Made by a program: the position numbers and the translations under genes. The notes beneath the pieces were generated by a model. The model ran no database searches and had not been told where the DNA came from. It was given only the letters and a program-made list of their open reading frames with translations. Below are positions 36,074 through 47,660 of a DNA stretch of 64,000 nucleotides, piece after piece (the first letter of the stretch is position 1; each line of letters starts with the position of its first letter). Source of the stretch: Nonomuraea candida. GTDB taxonomy: Bacteria; Actinomycetota; Actinomycetes; Streptosporangiales; Streptosporangiaceae. The stretch is taken from the NCBI RefSeq assembly GCF_000725485.1, contig NZ_JOAG01000008.1, forward strand, positions 140,475 to 204,474, read 5' to 3'.

Positions 36074-37125
36074 GGTTGTCCCACCGTGTTCAGATAGGTG
36101 CGGACCTGCCGCGGGGACACGAAGGTTCCCGGCTCCCCCTCCTGACGGACCGGCTTGGCCACGGTGACGCGGGAGCGGGGGTTTCCGCCTCCCGTCCGCC
36201 ATACCGAATCGAGGAAGACCAGCGACTCCGGAGCCGTCCCGTAGAGGGCGGACACCGCGACCGGTGAGTGTGTCGTCAGGATGACCTGCCGCCACAACCG
36301 CCCGGACCTGCCCACTCGCTGCGAGATCCGGTCGAGCAGCCGGCCGAGCCTGCTGGGATGCAGGCCGTTCTCAACCTCCTCGACCATGAGCAGGCCTGCC
36401 GATGACTCGTCGTACAGCGCCGCCAGCAAGGCGAGGACGCGCAGCGTGCCGTCGGAGGCGAGCCTGGCCGGCATGGGCTCGTGATCGACGAGTATGTCGA
36501 ACGACCATTCCTGCTCGCGCTCGTCCAGCACCGGACGCACACCGGTCACATCGGGCACCAGAGCGGACAGATCCACCATCAGATCGTCCAGTTCTCCCGT
36601 GTCCGCCATCCTGGCGAGCACGGCCGCCAGATTTCCGGCGTCCTCCACCAAGGGTCTCTGGTTGAAGGCCGTCACCGGTCGCCGCATGGCCTGCGGGTCC
36701 GGAACGTGGAAATGCCAGGAAGCCACTTCTTCCGGCCATACCTTCTGGCGTGACCGTTCCGGCATGACGTCGAGCGTCCAGTCCCCCGAATCCCGGCGGG
36801 CCTCCATGGCGGCGCGGACGTCCTCGCACCGGCCCTGGACGCCTGCCTCCGCCTCCACGCGAATGGAGAACCCTGAGACCGGACGATGACCCGCCGGCTG
36901 GTGAAAGAGCTCCTGAGGCTTGCCTCGCCGCGCCTCGAGCAGCGGATCCTCCCCGCTGCGCAGGTGCGGCACGCCCATCTGGATGGCCGCGCGGGCGAAG
37001 GCGAGCGCGTCGAGCAGGTTGGACTTCCCGCTCGAGTTCGGGCCGACCAGGGCGAGGAACGGCGGCACGTCGAGCCCGAAGTCCAGAAAGGACTTGAACC
37101 CGTCGATCTCGATTCGCGTGAGCAC
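36070..37125 (-). CDS. AAA_21/OLD-like ATPase inserted in the gat operon
   Basis: A 351-aa ABC-fold ATPase. The N-terminus LTRIEIDGFKSFLDFGL leads to Walker A GPNSSGKS at residues 28-35. The signature-like SDGTLRVLALLAAL and Walker B LLMVEEVENGLHP (about residue 247) are followed by the switch histidine TTHSPVAVSAL. This is the RecF/OLD-like group (AAA_15/AAA_21) common in phage-defence genes. GTG at 37125 is my start, because GGGAGG lies upstream; the longer open frame shadows gatA. It begins 20 bp after the gatA stop and is followed by the overlapping DUF4276 gene. GC is visibly lower than in gatA and gatB, suggesting transfer. DNA-repair or metabolic roles cannot be excluded. Confidence 0.88.
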   Translation of the reverse strand: MLTRIEIDGFKSFLDFGLDVPPFLALVGPNSSGKSNLLDALAFARAAIQMGVPHLRSGEDPLLEARRGKPQELFHQPAGHRPVSGFSIRVEAEAGVQGRCEDVRAAMEARRDSGDWTLDVMPERSRQKVWPEEVASWHFHVPDPQAMRRPVTAFNQRPLVEDAGNLAAVLARMADTGELDDLMVDLSALVPDVTGVRPVLDEREQEWSFDILVDHEPMPARLASDGTLRVLALLAALYDESSAGLLMVEEVENGLHPSRLGRLLDRISQRVGRSGRLWRQVILTTHSPVAVSALYGTAPESLVFLDSVWRTGGGNPRSRVTVAKPVRQEGEPGTFVSPRQVRTYLNTVGQP

Positions 37126-37145
37126 GCCGCCGTTCCTCCCTTCTC

Positions 37146-38636
37146 CTACAGCTCCGGCGCCCTGGACAGCAGGCTGCCGCCCCAGCGGCTCTCCAGCGCC
37201 TGCTCCACGGCGGCGCCGACCCGGTAGCAGCGGTCGTCGCCCAGCACCGGCGCCATGATCTGCAGGCCGACCGGCAGGTCGTCCTCGTCGGCCAGGCCGA
37301 CCGGCACCGAGATGGCCGCGTTGCCCGCCAGGTTGGACGGGATCGTGCACAGGTCGGCGAGGTACATCGCCATCGGGTCGTCGGCCCGCTCGCCGATCGG
37401 GAACGCCGTGGTGGGCGTGGTCGGCGAGACCAGCACGTCGACCTGCTGGTAGGCGGCCTCGAACTCGCGGGCGATGACGGTGCGCACCTTCTGCGCCTGG
37501 CCGTAGTAGGCGTCGTAGTAGCCGCTCGACAGCGCGTACGTGCCGAGCATGATGCGCCGCTTGACCTCGGGACCGAACCCGGCGGCCCGGGTCAGCGCCA
37601 TGACCTCTTCGGCGCTGCGGGTGCCGTCGTCGCCCACGCGCAGGCCGTAGCGCATGGCGTCGAAGCGCGCCAGGTTGGACGAGCACTCCGAGGGCGCGAT
37701 CAGGTAGTACGCGGGCAGCGCGGTCGTGAACGACGGGCAGGAGACCTCGACGACCTTGGCCCCGAGCGATTCGAGGAGCTGGACCGCCTCCTGGTAGCGG
37801 GCCAGGACGCCCGCCTGGTAGCCCTCGCCGGCGAACTCCTTGACGACGCCGATCCGCATGCCGGCGACGTCGGGGTTCCTGGCGGCCTCGACGACCGACG
37901 GCACGGGCGCGTCGATCGAGGTGGAGTCCATCGGGTCGTAGCCGGAGAACGCCTCGTGCAGCAGCGCCGCGTCGAGCACGTTGCGGGCGAACGGCCCCGG
38001 CGTGTCGAGCGAGCTGGCGAACGCGATCAGGCCGTAACGGGAGGAGCCGCCGTAGGTCGGCTTCATCCCCACGATGCCGGTCACCGAGGCGGGCTGCCGG
38101 ATGGAGCCGCCCGTGTCGGTGCCGGTGGACAGCGGCGCCTCGTAGGCGGCCACGGCGGCGCTCGAACCGCCCGACGACCCGCCGGGCACCCTCGTCAGGT
38201 CCCAGGGGTTGCGGGTGACGTGGTAGGCGGAGTTCTCCGTCGAGGAGCCCATGGCGAACTCGTCGAGGTTGGTCTTGCCCAGGATGACCAGGCCGGCCTC
38301 CCGCAGGCGCGCGGTGACGGTCGCGTCGTAGGGCGGGCGCCACCCCTCAAGGATCTTGGAGGCGGCCGTCGTCGGCATGTCGCGCGTGGTGAAGATGTCC
38401 TTGTGCGCGATCGGCACGCCGGCCAGCGGCCCGAGCCGCTCCCCCGCCCTGAGCCGGGCGTCCACGGCCCGCGCCTGCTCCAGCGTCGTCTCCCGATCGA
38501 CGTGCAGGAACGCCTGGACCTTGGGCTCGACCTCGGCCATGCGGTCGAGGTGCGCCTCGGCCACCTCGACGGCCGACACCTCGCCCGCCGCGATCATCGA
38601 GCCCAGCTCGGCGGCGGTCTTACGGATCAGGCTCAT
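37146..38636 (-). CDS. gatA: Asp-tRNA(Asn)/Glu-tRNA(Gln) amidotransferase subunit A
   Basis: A 496-aa amidase that releases ammonia from glutamine. The Ser-cis-Ser-Lys triad is in the standard positions: Lys79 (IAHKDIF), cis-Ser154 ([10 protein letters not shown]) and nucleophile Ser178 ([14 protein letters not shown]). It overlaps gatC by four bases (ATGA at 38633-38636). With gatC and gatB it makes Gln-tRNA(Gln) and/or Asn-tRNA(Asn). The next gene on the strand is the AAA ATPase, 20 bp beyond the stop, instead of gatB. Confidence 0.98.
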   Translation of the reverse strand: MSLIRKTAAELGSMIAAGEVSAVEVAEAHLDRMAEVEPKVQAFLHVDRETTLEQARAVDARLRAGERLGPLAGVPIAHKDIFTTRDMPTTAASKILEGWRPPYDATVTARLREAGLVILGKTNLDEFAMGSSTENSAYHVTRNPWDLTRVPGGSSGGSSAAVAAYEAPLSTGTDTGGSIRQPASVTGIVGMKPTYGGSSRYGLIAFASSLDTPGPFARNVLDAALLHEAFSGYDPMDSTSIDAPVPSVVEAARNPDVAGMRIGVVKEFAGEGYQAGVLARYQEAVQLLESLGAKVVEVSCPSFTTALPAYYLIAPSECSSNLARFDAMRYGLRVGDDGTRSAEEVMALTRAAGFGPEVKRRIMLGTYALSSGYYDAYYGQAQKVRTVIAREFEAAYQQVDVLVSPTTPTTAFPIGERADDPMAMYLADLCTIPSNLAGNAAISVPVGLADEDDLPVGLQIMAPVLGDDRCYRVGAAVEQALESRWGGSLLSRAPEL

Positions 38637-38932
38637 GCCTCCTCCCCGAGGATGCGCGGCACCCGGAAGCGGTCGTCCTCGACGGCGGGGGCGCCGGCGA
38701 GCGCCTGGTCGGGCGTCAGGGACTGTCGCACCTCGTCGGCACGGAAGACATTGGTCAGCGGAAGCGCGTGCGACGAAGGCGGCACGTCCTCGGCGGCGAC
38801 CTCGGCCACCTTCGCGACCGACTCGATGATGGCATCGAGCTGGGTGGCGTAGTGGTCGAGCTCGTCGTCGGTCAGCGCCAGCCTGGACAACCGGGCCAGG
38901 TGTGCGACCTCGTCGCGGGTTATGGCGGACAT
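38633..38932 (-). CDS. gatC: Asp-tRNA(Asn)/Glu-tRNA(Gln) amidotransferase subunit C
   Basis: A 99-aa belt subunit that wraps the A-B interface and stabilises the complex. The family start [25 protein letters not shown] and the end [10 protein letters not shown] are typical. It is the first gene of the operon, with about 160 bp of promoter region upstream containing a TAGGAT on the minus strand that could be a -10 element. Confidence 0.96.
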   Translation of the reverse strand: MSAITRDEVAHLARLSRLALTDDELDHYATQLDAIIESVAKVAEVAAEDVPPSSHALPLTNVFRADEVRQSLTPDQALAGAPAVEDDRFRVPRILGEEA

Positions 38933-39041
38933 GAGTCGTTGAACCCGTTTCGTGGATGGAGTCTTTGGACACTGCCATCCTAGGGGGCTTGACGCAGCAG
39001 CCCCGAACCCATTAATCCTCCCACCGGCATCGCCCGCGCTT

Positions 39042-39139
39042 CCGGGTCAGGCCGAGCCGCTGCCGACCTCCGCCTGGTGATCGTGCGCTACCGGGTCAGG
39101 CCGAGCTGCTGCTGACCTCCGCCTGGTATTCGTACGCGA
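39042..39139. repeat. 49-bp tandem duplication of a gene's 3' end
   Basis: The unit starting CCGGGTCAGGCCGAGC at 39042 is repeated at 39091 with about five differences. The second copy holds the last codons and the stop (39098-39096) of the GGDEF/EAL gene; the first copy lies wholly downstream and also carries a TCA stop complement. Confidence 0.9.
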
Positions 39140-41165
39140 CCGCGGCCCCCGCCCGGTCCCGCAACCACGCCGTGGCCTCCTCGGCCGGCATCGGGTGGCA
39201 GAACAGCCAGCCCTGCCCCACGTCACAGCCCAGCTCCACCAGCCGCATCGCCACGTCGTCCGACTCCACGCCCTCGGCGACCGAGCGCAGCCCGAGGGAG
39301 CGGACCAGGTCGACGATGGAGCGCACGATGCGGTAGTCGTCCTCCGACTGCGCGATCCGGCGGACGAACGAGGCGTCGATCTTGACCTCGGACACCGCCA
39401 GCCGCTGCAGCCGGATCAGCGAGGAGTAGCCGGTGCCGAAGTCGTCGAGCGCCAGGGGGACGCCGAGCGTGGCCAGCGCCTTGATCGTCTCCTGGGTGTA
39501 GGCCTGGTCGCCGGTCAGGATGCGCTCGGTGACCTCCAGCTGGATGGCCGCCGGCGGCAGGCCGTAGCGGGCCAGGCCCACTTCGAGCTGCTCGGGCAGC
39601 GCCGAGGCGAGCAGGTCGCGGGCGGAGATGTTCACCGAGATCGGCACCCGCAGCCCCGTGTGCCACCAGGCGGCGGCCTGCTCCAGCGCCTCCTCGATCA
39701 CGTACGCCGTGAGCTGCCGCATCAGGTAGGACTGCTCCGCCAGCGGCACGAACTCCGACGGCGCGATCGGCCCGTGCACCGGATGCCGCCAGCGCAGCAG
39801 CGCCTCGACCCCCTGGACGTCGCCGGCGCCGAGCCCGACCTTGGGCTGGTAGTGCAGGCGCAGCTCGCGGTTGTCGATGGCGCGGCGCAGGTCGCCGAGC
39901 AGGGTGAGGCGTTCGGGCGAGTTGCGGTCCTTGTCCGCCTGGTAGAGCTCGACGCCGGTACGCCCCTCCTTGGCCAGGTACATCGCCACGTCGGCCCGCT
40001 GCAGCAGCAGCTCGAAGTCGGGCGCATGGTCGGGGTAGAGCGCGATCCCGACGGAGCCGTCGAGGTCGAAGGTCATGCCCTCCAGGCGCACCGGCTCGGT
40101 CAGCGCCGCCCGTAGCCGGGCCGCCACCTCCCTGGCCGCGTGGGCGTCCCTGATCGAGGGCAGCAGTACCGCGAACTCGTCGCCGCCGAGCCGCGCCACG
40201 ACGTCGCCGGGGCGTACGGAGTGGGTGAGCCGGTGGGCGATCAGCTGCAGCAGCCGGTCGCCCACGGGGTGGCCCAGCGTGTCGTTGACCTCCTTGAACC
40301 GGTCGAGGTCGAGCAGGAACAGGCCCACCCGCTCGTCCTGGCGCGCCTCGGCCAGCGCCTCCTCGGTGCTGACGATGAGCATCTTGCGGTTGGGCAGGCC
40401 GGTCAGCTCGTCGTGCATGGCCTGGTGGTCGCGGCGCATGGACAGGGTGGCGGTGAAGTAGACGGCGGCCAGGGGCGCGACGAAGAGGGGAACGAGCGCG
40501 GGCGCGTCGTTCATGACCACCACGACCAGGGGCGCCAGCCCGAGCAGCGCCGTGTAGACCAGGCCCTGCGGGCCCAGGGTGGCCCTCAGCACCCGCATGA
40601 TCGAACGCCGCTCGTGCAGCGCGACCGCGCCGCACACGAGGGTGGCCCTGGTGACGAAGTACGCCAGCCCGGCCAGCACGATCGCCGGCAGGTCGGCCCC
40701 GGCGGGCACCCACGGCACGGCCGGGCTCGGCACGATCCCGAACGCCCCCAGCACCACGGCCGCCGCGGTCAGCGCGAGGGTGGACTGGGCGATGTTGAAC
40801 ATGACCCGATGCCACGACTTACGCGTCACCACCCCGTTGATGACGATGGCGACGGCCTGCATCAGCACCGCCACCGGCAGCCCGAAGTGCAGCAGCACGG
40901 CAAAGGTGAACATGGTGGACGGATAGGTGCCGCCCACGGCCGTCGCGGAGGACACCATCACGGGCCGCAGCTCGCCCAGGATCACCAGCACCGCGAGCAC
41001 CCAGAACAGCGAGGTGCGCGCGAGCCCGGCCAGGCCGTCGGCGTCGAGCCTGAGCATGGCCACCACCAGGGCGGTGAAGCCGATCACGGTGATGCCCGCG
41101 AGGTAGCCCCACAGCGGTGTGCCGGCGCGCGGTCCGGTGTCGCGGGTGTCGGTTGGGTCAGTCAT
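39096..41165 (-). CDS. Membrane GGDEF-EAL protein, RmdB-like by position
   Basis: A 689-aa protein. About eight membrane helices are in residues 15-250, then GGDEF (HDELTGLPNRKML, RLGGDEFAV) and EAL (EALLRWRHP, EVTERIL, LDDFGTGYSSL, KIDASFV, AEGVES). All catalytic motifs look intact. Its place between ligA and gatC is that of Streptomyces RmdB, a c-di-GMP phosphodiesterase affecting development; the identity is inferred from gene order and domains. The start is uncertain: ATG 41165 opens the protein MTDPTDTRD, while ATG 41183 or a start further up would add residues without a clear ribosome site. The last codons are duplicated downstream. Confidence 0.93.
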   Translation of the reverse strand: MTDPTDTRDTGPRAGTPLWGYLAGITVIGFTALVVAMLRLDADGLAGLARTSLFWVLAVLVILGELRPVMVSSATAVGGTYPSTMFTFAVLLHFGLPVAVLMQAVAIVINGVVTRKSWHRVMFNIAQSTLALTAAAVVLGAFGIVPSPAVPWVPAGADLPAIVLAGLAYFVTRATLVCGAVALHERRSIMRVLRATLGPQGLVYTALLGLAPLVVVVMNDAPALVPLFVAPLAAVYFTATLSMRRDHQAMHDELTGLPNRKMLIVSTEEALAEARQDERVGLFLLDLDRFKEVNDTLGHPVGDRLLQLIAHRLTHSVRPGDVVARLGGDEFAVLLPSIRDAHAAREVAARLRAALTEPVRLEGMTFDLDGSVGIALYPDHAPDFELLLQRADVAMYLAKEGRTGVELYQADKDRNSPERLTLLGDLRRAIDNRELRLHYQPKVGLGAGDVQGVEALLRWRHPVHGPIAPSEFVPLAEQSYLMRQLTAYVIEEALEQAAAWWHTGLRVPISVNISARDLLASALPEQLEVGLARYGLPPAAIQLEVTERILTGDQAYTQETIKALATLGVPLALDDFGTGYSSLIRLQRLAVSEVKIDASFVRRIAQSEDDYRIVRSIVDLVRSLGLRSVAEGVESDDVAMRLVELGCDVGQGWLFCHPMPAEEATAWLRDRAGAAVAYEYQAEVSSSSA

Positions 41166-41460
41166 CGGTAACAGAACCCCCATTAGGTCACTATGGGAGG
41201 GTACGACCTTCACCCCACTTCGCGAAACCAAGCGCGTACGTTCCGTCACTTCTCCTTTCCGACATATACCCAAAAAGCACCGTCAGTAGCGCGCCATGCA
41301 CAGCCAGCCCCCACCCCGCCCCCGGCGGGGCCGGCTCATCCGGTCTGTGCCGGTGACGGGCGAGGCCGGCTCGGCCGCACGAGCCCGGCGCCCCTTCGAG
41401 CCGGGTCACCCTGTTGAGCCGGTGACCCGGCCGGCCCCCGCCAGAGCGGTGGATCGGGGG
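41166..41460. other. Intergenic region between ligA and the GGDEF/EAL gene
   Basis: 295 bp separate the ligA stop from the next start on the same strand. The part next to ligA holds an 11-bp-stem hairpin (41400-41431). The part next to the GGDEF/EAL start is less GC-rich and probably holds its promoter. No gene is seen. Confidence 0.6.
41400..41431 (-). terminator. Hairpin after ligA
   Basis: GCCGGGTCACC (41400-41410) and GGTGACCCGGC (41421-41431) form a perfect 11-bp stem with a 10-nt loop, 29 bp beyond the ligA stop on the minus strand. Confidence 0.78.
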
Positions 41461-43671
<2,211 letters not shown>

Positions 43672-43715
43672 TCACCTGTGCAAACGCTATCGCCGAGCGC
43701 CCGCGGAAGCATGTC

Positions 43716-44696
43716 TCAGCCCTCCCCCGGGTCGTCCCTGAGCACCTGCGCCGCCTTGTGGCAGGCCGCCAGCGCCGCCCGCGCGTACGCCGGCGAGGCT
43801 CCCGCCAGCCCGCACGCCGGGGTCAGCACGACCTGCGAGGCCAGCCGGTCCGGCGCGAACCCCAGCCGCCGCCACAGCTCCACCGCCGGCCTGGCCACCA
43901 TCCCGGGGCCGGACAGCCGCGTGTCGGTGCCGGGCACGACCCCCATGAACAGCAGCATCCCGGCCTCGAACAGCTCCCCGAGCGCGTCGTCGCTCCTGCG
44001 CCCCAGCAGCGCGGCGTCCAGCGACACGCCCCGCACCCCCGCCCTGCGCAGCAGGGCCAGCGGCACCCGGGGCGCGCAGCAGTGCACGACGGGATCGTCG
44101 AACAGCCGCAGCGACTCCTCCACCCGCCACTCCTCGACCGCCGCCAGCCGCCCGAACCCCGAGGCCGTCGGCACGGTCCCGGCCAGCACCCCGGGCAGCC
44201 CGGGCTCGTCGAGCTGCAGCACGATCTCCGTCACCCCGGGCAGCCGCCGCCGCACCTCGGCGCAGTGCTCGGCCACCCCCTGGGCCAGCGAGGCGGTCAG
44301 ATCGCGGACGGCGCCCGCGTCGGAGAGCATCTTGTCGCCGAACTTGAGCTCGATCGTCCCCGCCAGCGTCCACGGCCCGCAGACCTGCAGCTTGAGCGGC
44401 CCGGTGTAGTCGTGCGCGATCTCCTCCAGCCCGTCGAGGTCGCGCCGCAGGTGGTCGACGGCCCGCTGGTGGTCGCGCCCCGGCCGGTCGCTCAGCCGCC
44501 ACCCCGACGGCTGCACCTCGACCGGCAGGTCGATCAGCAGGCCCGCCGTCCGCCCCACCATGTCGGCGCCGACGCCCCTGGCGGGCAGTTCCGGCAGGTA
44601 CGGCAGCCCCGGCACCTCGCCGAACACGACCTTGATCGCCTCAAGATGATCCTCACCCGGATGCGAACCGACTCCGGTGGCTTCCCACGTAGACAT
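43716..44696 (-). CDS. Cobalamin-independent methionine synthase-like protein (UROD/MetE-like)
   Basis: A 326-aa barrel similar to the C-terminal half of MetE. The start MSTWEATGVGSHPG is typical. Zinc-ligand-like residues are seen in VVHCCAPRVP (His-Cys) and LTPACGLAG (Cys), and the expected Glu is probably in LQLDEPGLPG. It lacks the N-terminal half that binds the folate tail in full MetE, so it may use another methyl donor. The gene block around mnmA and ligA in actinomycetes usually contains it, suggesting a house-keeping role. It is divergent from the MBL hydrolase with 24 bp between starts. Confidence 0.88.
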   Translation of the reverse strand: MSTWEATGVGSHPGEDHLEAIKVVFGEVPGLPYLPELPARGVGADMVGRTAGLLIDLPVEVQPSGWRLSDRPGRDHQRAVDHLRRDLDGLEEIAHDYTGPLKLQVCGPWTLAGTIELKFGDKMLSDAGAVRDLTASLAQGVAEHCAEVRRRLPGVTEIVLQLDEPGLPGVLAGTVPTASGFGRLAAVEEWRVEESLRLFDDPVVHCCAPRVPLALLRRAGVRGVSLDAALLGRRSDDALGELFEAGMLLFMGVVPGTDTRLSGPGMVARPAVELWRRLGFAPDRLASQVVLTPACGLAGASPAYARAALAACHKAAQVLRDDPGEG

Positions 44697-44720
44697 GAGC
44701 ACAAGCGTAGGCTCTGCCGG

Positions 44721-45353
44721 ATGAAGCTCACGAAGTTCGGCCATGCCTGCGTCCGCCTGGAGAAGGACGGCAAGGTGCTGGTCATCGATCCCGGCTCGTT
44801 CACGACCGACCCGGTGCTGGACGGCGCCGACGCGGTGCTGATCACCCATGAGCACGCCGACCACGTGGACGTCGAGAAGGTGCGGGCGGCCTCGCCCGGC
44901 CTGGAGATCTGGACCTGCGAGGGCGTCGCGGCCCAGCTCACCGAGGTGCCGGGCAAGGTGCAGGTGGTGGGCCACGGCGACGCCTTCGAGACGGCCGGTT
45001 TCCAGGTGCGGGCGTTCGGCGAGTGGCACGCCGCCAACCACCCCGACATGCCGATCGTGCAGAATGTCGGCTTCCTGCTCGACGACGAGGTCTTCTACCC
45101 GGGCGACGCGCTCACCGTCCCGCAGGCGGAGGTGGGCACGCTGCTGGTGCCGACCGGCGCGCCCTGGCTGAGGCTCTCGGAGATGGTGGAGTATCTCCGG
45201 ACGATCCGCCCGGCGCGGGCCTACTCCACCCACGACATCCTCTACAGCGAGATCGGCCTGGGGCTCGTGGACAACTGGCTGCGGCTGGAGGCGGAGCGGC
45301 AGGGCGCCGACATCCGCCGCCTGAAGATCGGGGAGTCGACGACCCTGAACTGA
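44721..45353 (+). CDS. MBL-fold metal-dependent hydrolase (UlaG/YycJ-like)
   Basis: A 210-aa cytosolic protein. The metal motif HEHADHVD is at residues 43-50 (His43, His45, Asp47, His48), with an upstream KFGHACVRLE and a GEWHA histidine near residue 97. The later YPGDALTVP and YSTHDILYSE supply the remaining ligands. The small size fits the UlaG-like branch, but the substrate is unknown. It is divergent from the MetE-like gene and convergent with mnmA. The stop at 45351-45353 lies in the first part of the repeat array shared with mnmA. Confidence 0.9.
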   Translation: MKLTKFGHACVRLEKDGKVLVIDPGSFTTDPVLDGADAVLITHEHADHVDVEKVRAASPGLEIWTCEGVAAQLTEVPGKVQVVGHGDAFETAGFQVRAFGEWHAANHPDMPIVQNVGFLLDDEVFYPGDALTVPQAEVGTLLVPTGAPWLRLSEMVEYLRTIRPARAYSTHDILYSEIGLGLVDNWLRLEAERQGADIRRLKIGESTTLN

Positions 45354-45475
45354 CGGCCGCCACTCAGGCGGCTGAGCTGACGGCCGCCACTCAGGCGGCG
45401 GACATGATGGTGGCCCCCGCTCAGACGGCCGCTGAGTTGACGGCCGCCGCTCAGGCGGCGGACATGATGGTGGCC
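45351..45475. repeat. Repeat array covering the stops of the MBL gene and mnmA
   Basis: TGACGGCCGCCACTCAGGCGGC starts at 45351 and 45378, with a one-base variant at 45438. The last two continue as a 38-bp block (45378-45415 and 45438-45475) 60 bp apart with one mismatch. Each copy contains the hairpin GCCGCC-nnTCA-GGCGGC, with a 5-nt loop. The MBL stop is in copy 1 and the mnmA stop in copy 3; copy 2 repeats the last seven mnmA codons and its TGA. Confidence 0.92.
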
Positions 45476-46509
45476 GAGCCGATGACGGTGGCCCCGGAGT
45501 AGAGGACCGCGGCCTGCCCGGCGGCGACGCCCGTGGCGGGCCGGGCCAGCTCGATCGTGAGCCCCTCCGCGCCCTCCTCGAACCGGCACGGGTAGACCTC
45601 GCCGTGCGCCCGGAGCTGCACGGTCAGGTCGTCGCGGCCGTCAGGGCCGTTCCAGACCGGGCGGCCGCAGGTGATCGTGGTGACCTCCAGCGCCGAACGC
45701 GGCCCGACCGTGACGGTGTTGGACACCGGCTCGATCGACAGCACGTAACGGGGCCTGCCGTCGGGGGCCGGCCGGTCGATGCGCAGGCCCTTGCGCTGCC
45801 CCACCGTGAACCCGTGGGCGCCCTGGTGGCTGCCCACCACCTCGCCGCTCTGGTCGACGATGGGCCCCTCGGCCGCGCCGAGCCGGCCGGCCAGGAAGCC
45901 GCGCGTGTCACCGTCGGCGATGAAGCAGATGTCGTGGCTGTCGGGCTTGTCGGCCACGGTCAGGCCGCGCCTGGCGGCCTCCTCGCGCACCTCGGCCTTG
46001 GTCGAGTCGCCCAGCGGGAAGATCGCGTGGGAGAGCTGCTCGCGGGTGAGCACGCCGAGCACGTAGGACTGGTCCTTGCCCTGGTCGACGCTCCTGGACA
46101 GCACCCCGTCGACCAGCTTGGCGTGGTGGCCGGTGGCCACCGCGTCGAAGCCCAGGGCCAGCGCGCGGTCCAGCACCGCCGCGAACTTGATCTTCTCGTT
46201 GCAGCGCAGGCAGGGGTTGGGGGTGCGGCCGGCGGCGTATTCGGCGACGAAGTCCTCGACCACGTCGCGCTGGAACCGCTCCGCCATGTCCCACACGTAG
46301 AAGGGGATGCCGATGACGTCGGCGGCGCGCCGCGCGTCACGCGAGTCCTCGATCGTGCAGCAGCCCCTGGCACCCGTGCGGTGGGATTGGGGGTTGGCCG
46401 ACAGCGCGAGGTGCACACCAGTGACGTCGTGACCGGCCTCGGCGATCCGAGCGGCGGCCACGGCGGAGTCGACGCCGCCCGACATGGCGGCAAGCACACG
46501 CAGTCCCAT
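45451..46509 (-). CDS. mnmA: tRNA-specific 2-thiouridylase
   Basis: A 352-aa enzyme that puts sulfur on U34 of Lys, Glu and Gln tRNAs. The PP-loop SGGVDS (residues 10-15) binds ATP, the nucleophile Cys is in [12 protein letters not shown], and the second catalytic Cys is in [12 protein letters not shown]-terminal beta-barrel follows. The start at ATG 46509 gives the standard [15 protein letters not shown]. It needs sulfur from a cysteine desulfurase; one is encoded 1.1 kb upstream on the same strand, separated by a plus-strand gene. Its last codons (ATIMSAA) are duplicated beyond the stop. Confidence 0.97.
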   Translation of the reverse strand: MGLRVLAAMSGGVDSAVAAARIAEAGHDVTGVHLALSANPQSHRTGARGCCTIEDSRDARRAADVIGIPFYVWDMAERFQRDVVEDFVAEYAAGRTPNPCLRCNEKIKFAAVLDRALALGFDAVATGHHAKLVDGVLSRSVDQGKDQSYVLGVLTREQLSHAIFPLGDSTKAEVREEAARRGLTVADKPDSHDICFIADGDTRGFLAGRLGAAEGPIVDQSGEVVGSHQGAHGFTVGQRKGLRIDRPAPDGRPRYVLSIEPVSNTVTVGPRSALEVTTITCGRPVWNGPDGRDDLTVQLRAHGEVYPCRFEEGAEGLTIELARPATGVAAGQAAVLYSGATVIGSATIMSAA

Positions 46510-46575
46510 GACCGTTCCAGCGTACTGTCCTGCCGGGAGTGCGCGACCATGCCCTCGGTCTGGAAGTATTCGACC

Positions 46576-47628
46576 ATGCGACTGTTCGGGCGCAAGGACG
46601 CAGACGAAGGGGCCGGTGGGCCGGCCGAGGCCATCGCCGGGTTCTGGGCGTGGTGGCAGGAGACCAGGCCGCGGCTCGACTCCCTGGTGGCCGCGGGCGA
46701 GGCCGGGGGGCTGGAGGAGTGGCTCGCCCCGGCGGTCGCCGCGATCCACCCCGGGCTGGTCTGGGAGGTGGCGCCCGGCAAGGAGGCCGCGCACGCGCTG
46801 GTGGTGACCGCGGCGGGCGACGCCGAGCTGCGCTCGCTGGCGCACCGCTGGGCCAAGGCGGCGCCGCCGTCCAACCTGCTGTGGGAGTTCCACCCGTCGC
46901 GGCAGGCCCACGCGCAGGCGATGGAGCTCACGTTCGACGTGGGCGGCTTCGGGTTCGCGCTCGACAAGCTGAAGCTGGGCCTGCGCGTGCCGCGCGACCA
47001 GGCCAGGGTCGACGTCTCGGCCTACCATCCGATCTTCGGCGAGCTCGACGAGGAGAGCCGCACGGAGGCCACGCTGCTGGCCCTCGACTGGCTGCTCGGC
47101 GAGGACGACGTGGCCAGGTGGGTGGGCGAGATCACGGCGGTGACGTTCGAGCCGATCGACTCGGTGGCGGCCGTGCACCTGCCGGCCGTGGTCGCCGACC
47201 TCGCCGCGGGCTACTCCGAGGAGGAGTGGGTGCTGATGGAGGGCCAGACGGGCGGCGGCGCGCCGCTGGTCGCCACGGCCCGCCATCCGCTGCGCCCGGT
47301 GGACCACCCGCTGCTCGACCAGCACATCATGATCACTCTCCCGTACACGCACCGCGACGAGAGCGGCCTGCCCGTCGGCGACTCGCTGGCCGCGCTGCGC
47401 GACTTCGAGGAGCGCCTGGCCGCCCGCCTGCTCAAGCTGCGCGACGACGCCCTGCTGGCCGCGCACCTGAGCGCGGAGGGGCATCGGATCATCCACGTCT
47501 ACGCCGATCCGGCGAGCGAGGCCGCCGTGCACGCCAAGGAGCTGATCGTGGGCTGGGAGGAGGGCGAGCCGCGGGTCGACGTCTCCGCCGACCCCGCCTG
47601 GACCGCGATCGCCCCCTTCCTGACCTGA
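46576..47628 (+). CDS. Protein of unknown function, DUF695-like
   Basis: A 350-aa cytosolic acidic protein, no signal or membrane helix. The N-terminal part includes [20 protein letters not shown] and [18 protein letters not shown], and the C-terminal part includes [18 protein letters not shown] and ends with [13 protein letters not shown]. The C-terminal half resembles the DUF695 family. It is the only plus-strand gene between mnmA and the cysteine desulfurase, as in some related genomes. The start is uncertain: ATG 46576 is preceded by GGAAG, but ATG 46549 is preceded by GGGAG at a similar distance. A regulatory or inhibitor-like role is a guess; I assign none. Confidence 0.8.
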   Translation: MRLFGRKDADEGAGGPAEAIAGFWAWWQETRPRLDSLVAAGEAGGLEEWLAPAVAAIHPGLVWEVAPGKEAAHALVVTAAGDAELRSLAHRWAKAAPPSNLLWEFHPSRQAHAQAMELTFDVGGFGFALDKLKLGLRVPRDQARVDVSAYHPIFGELDEESRTEATLLALDWLLGEDDVARWVGEITAVTFEPIDSVAAVHLPAVVADLAAGYSEEEWVLMEGQTGGGAPLVATARHPLRPVDHPLLDQHIMITLPYTHRDESGLPVGDSLAALRDFEERLAARLLKLRDDALLAAHLSAEGHRIIHVYADPASEAAVHAKELIVGWEEGEPRVDVSADPAWTAIAPFLT

Positions 47629-47634
47629 CCGCCG

Positions 47635-47652
47635 GGCCGGCTGATGCCGGCC
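47635..47652. terminator. Hairpin between convergent genes
   Basis: GGCCGGC (47635-47641), loop TGAT, GCCGGCC (47646-47652) form a perfect 7-bp stem in the 32-bp gap between the DUF695-like gene and the cysteine desulfurase. Confidence 0.78.
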
Positions 47653-47660
47653 GGTGAAAG

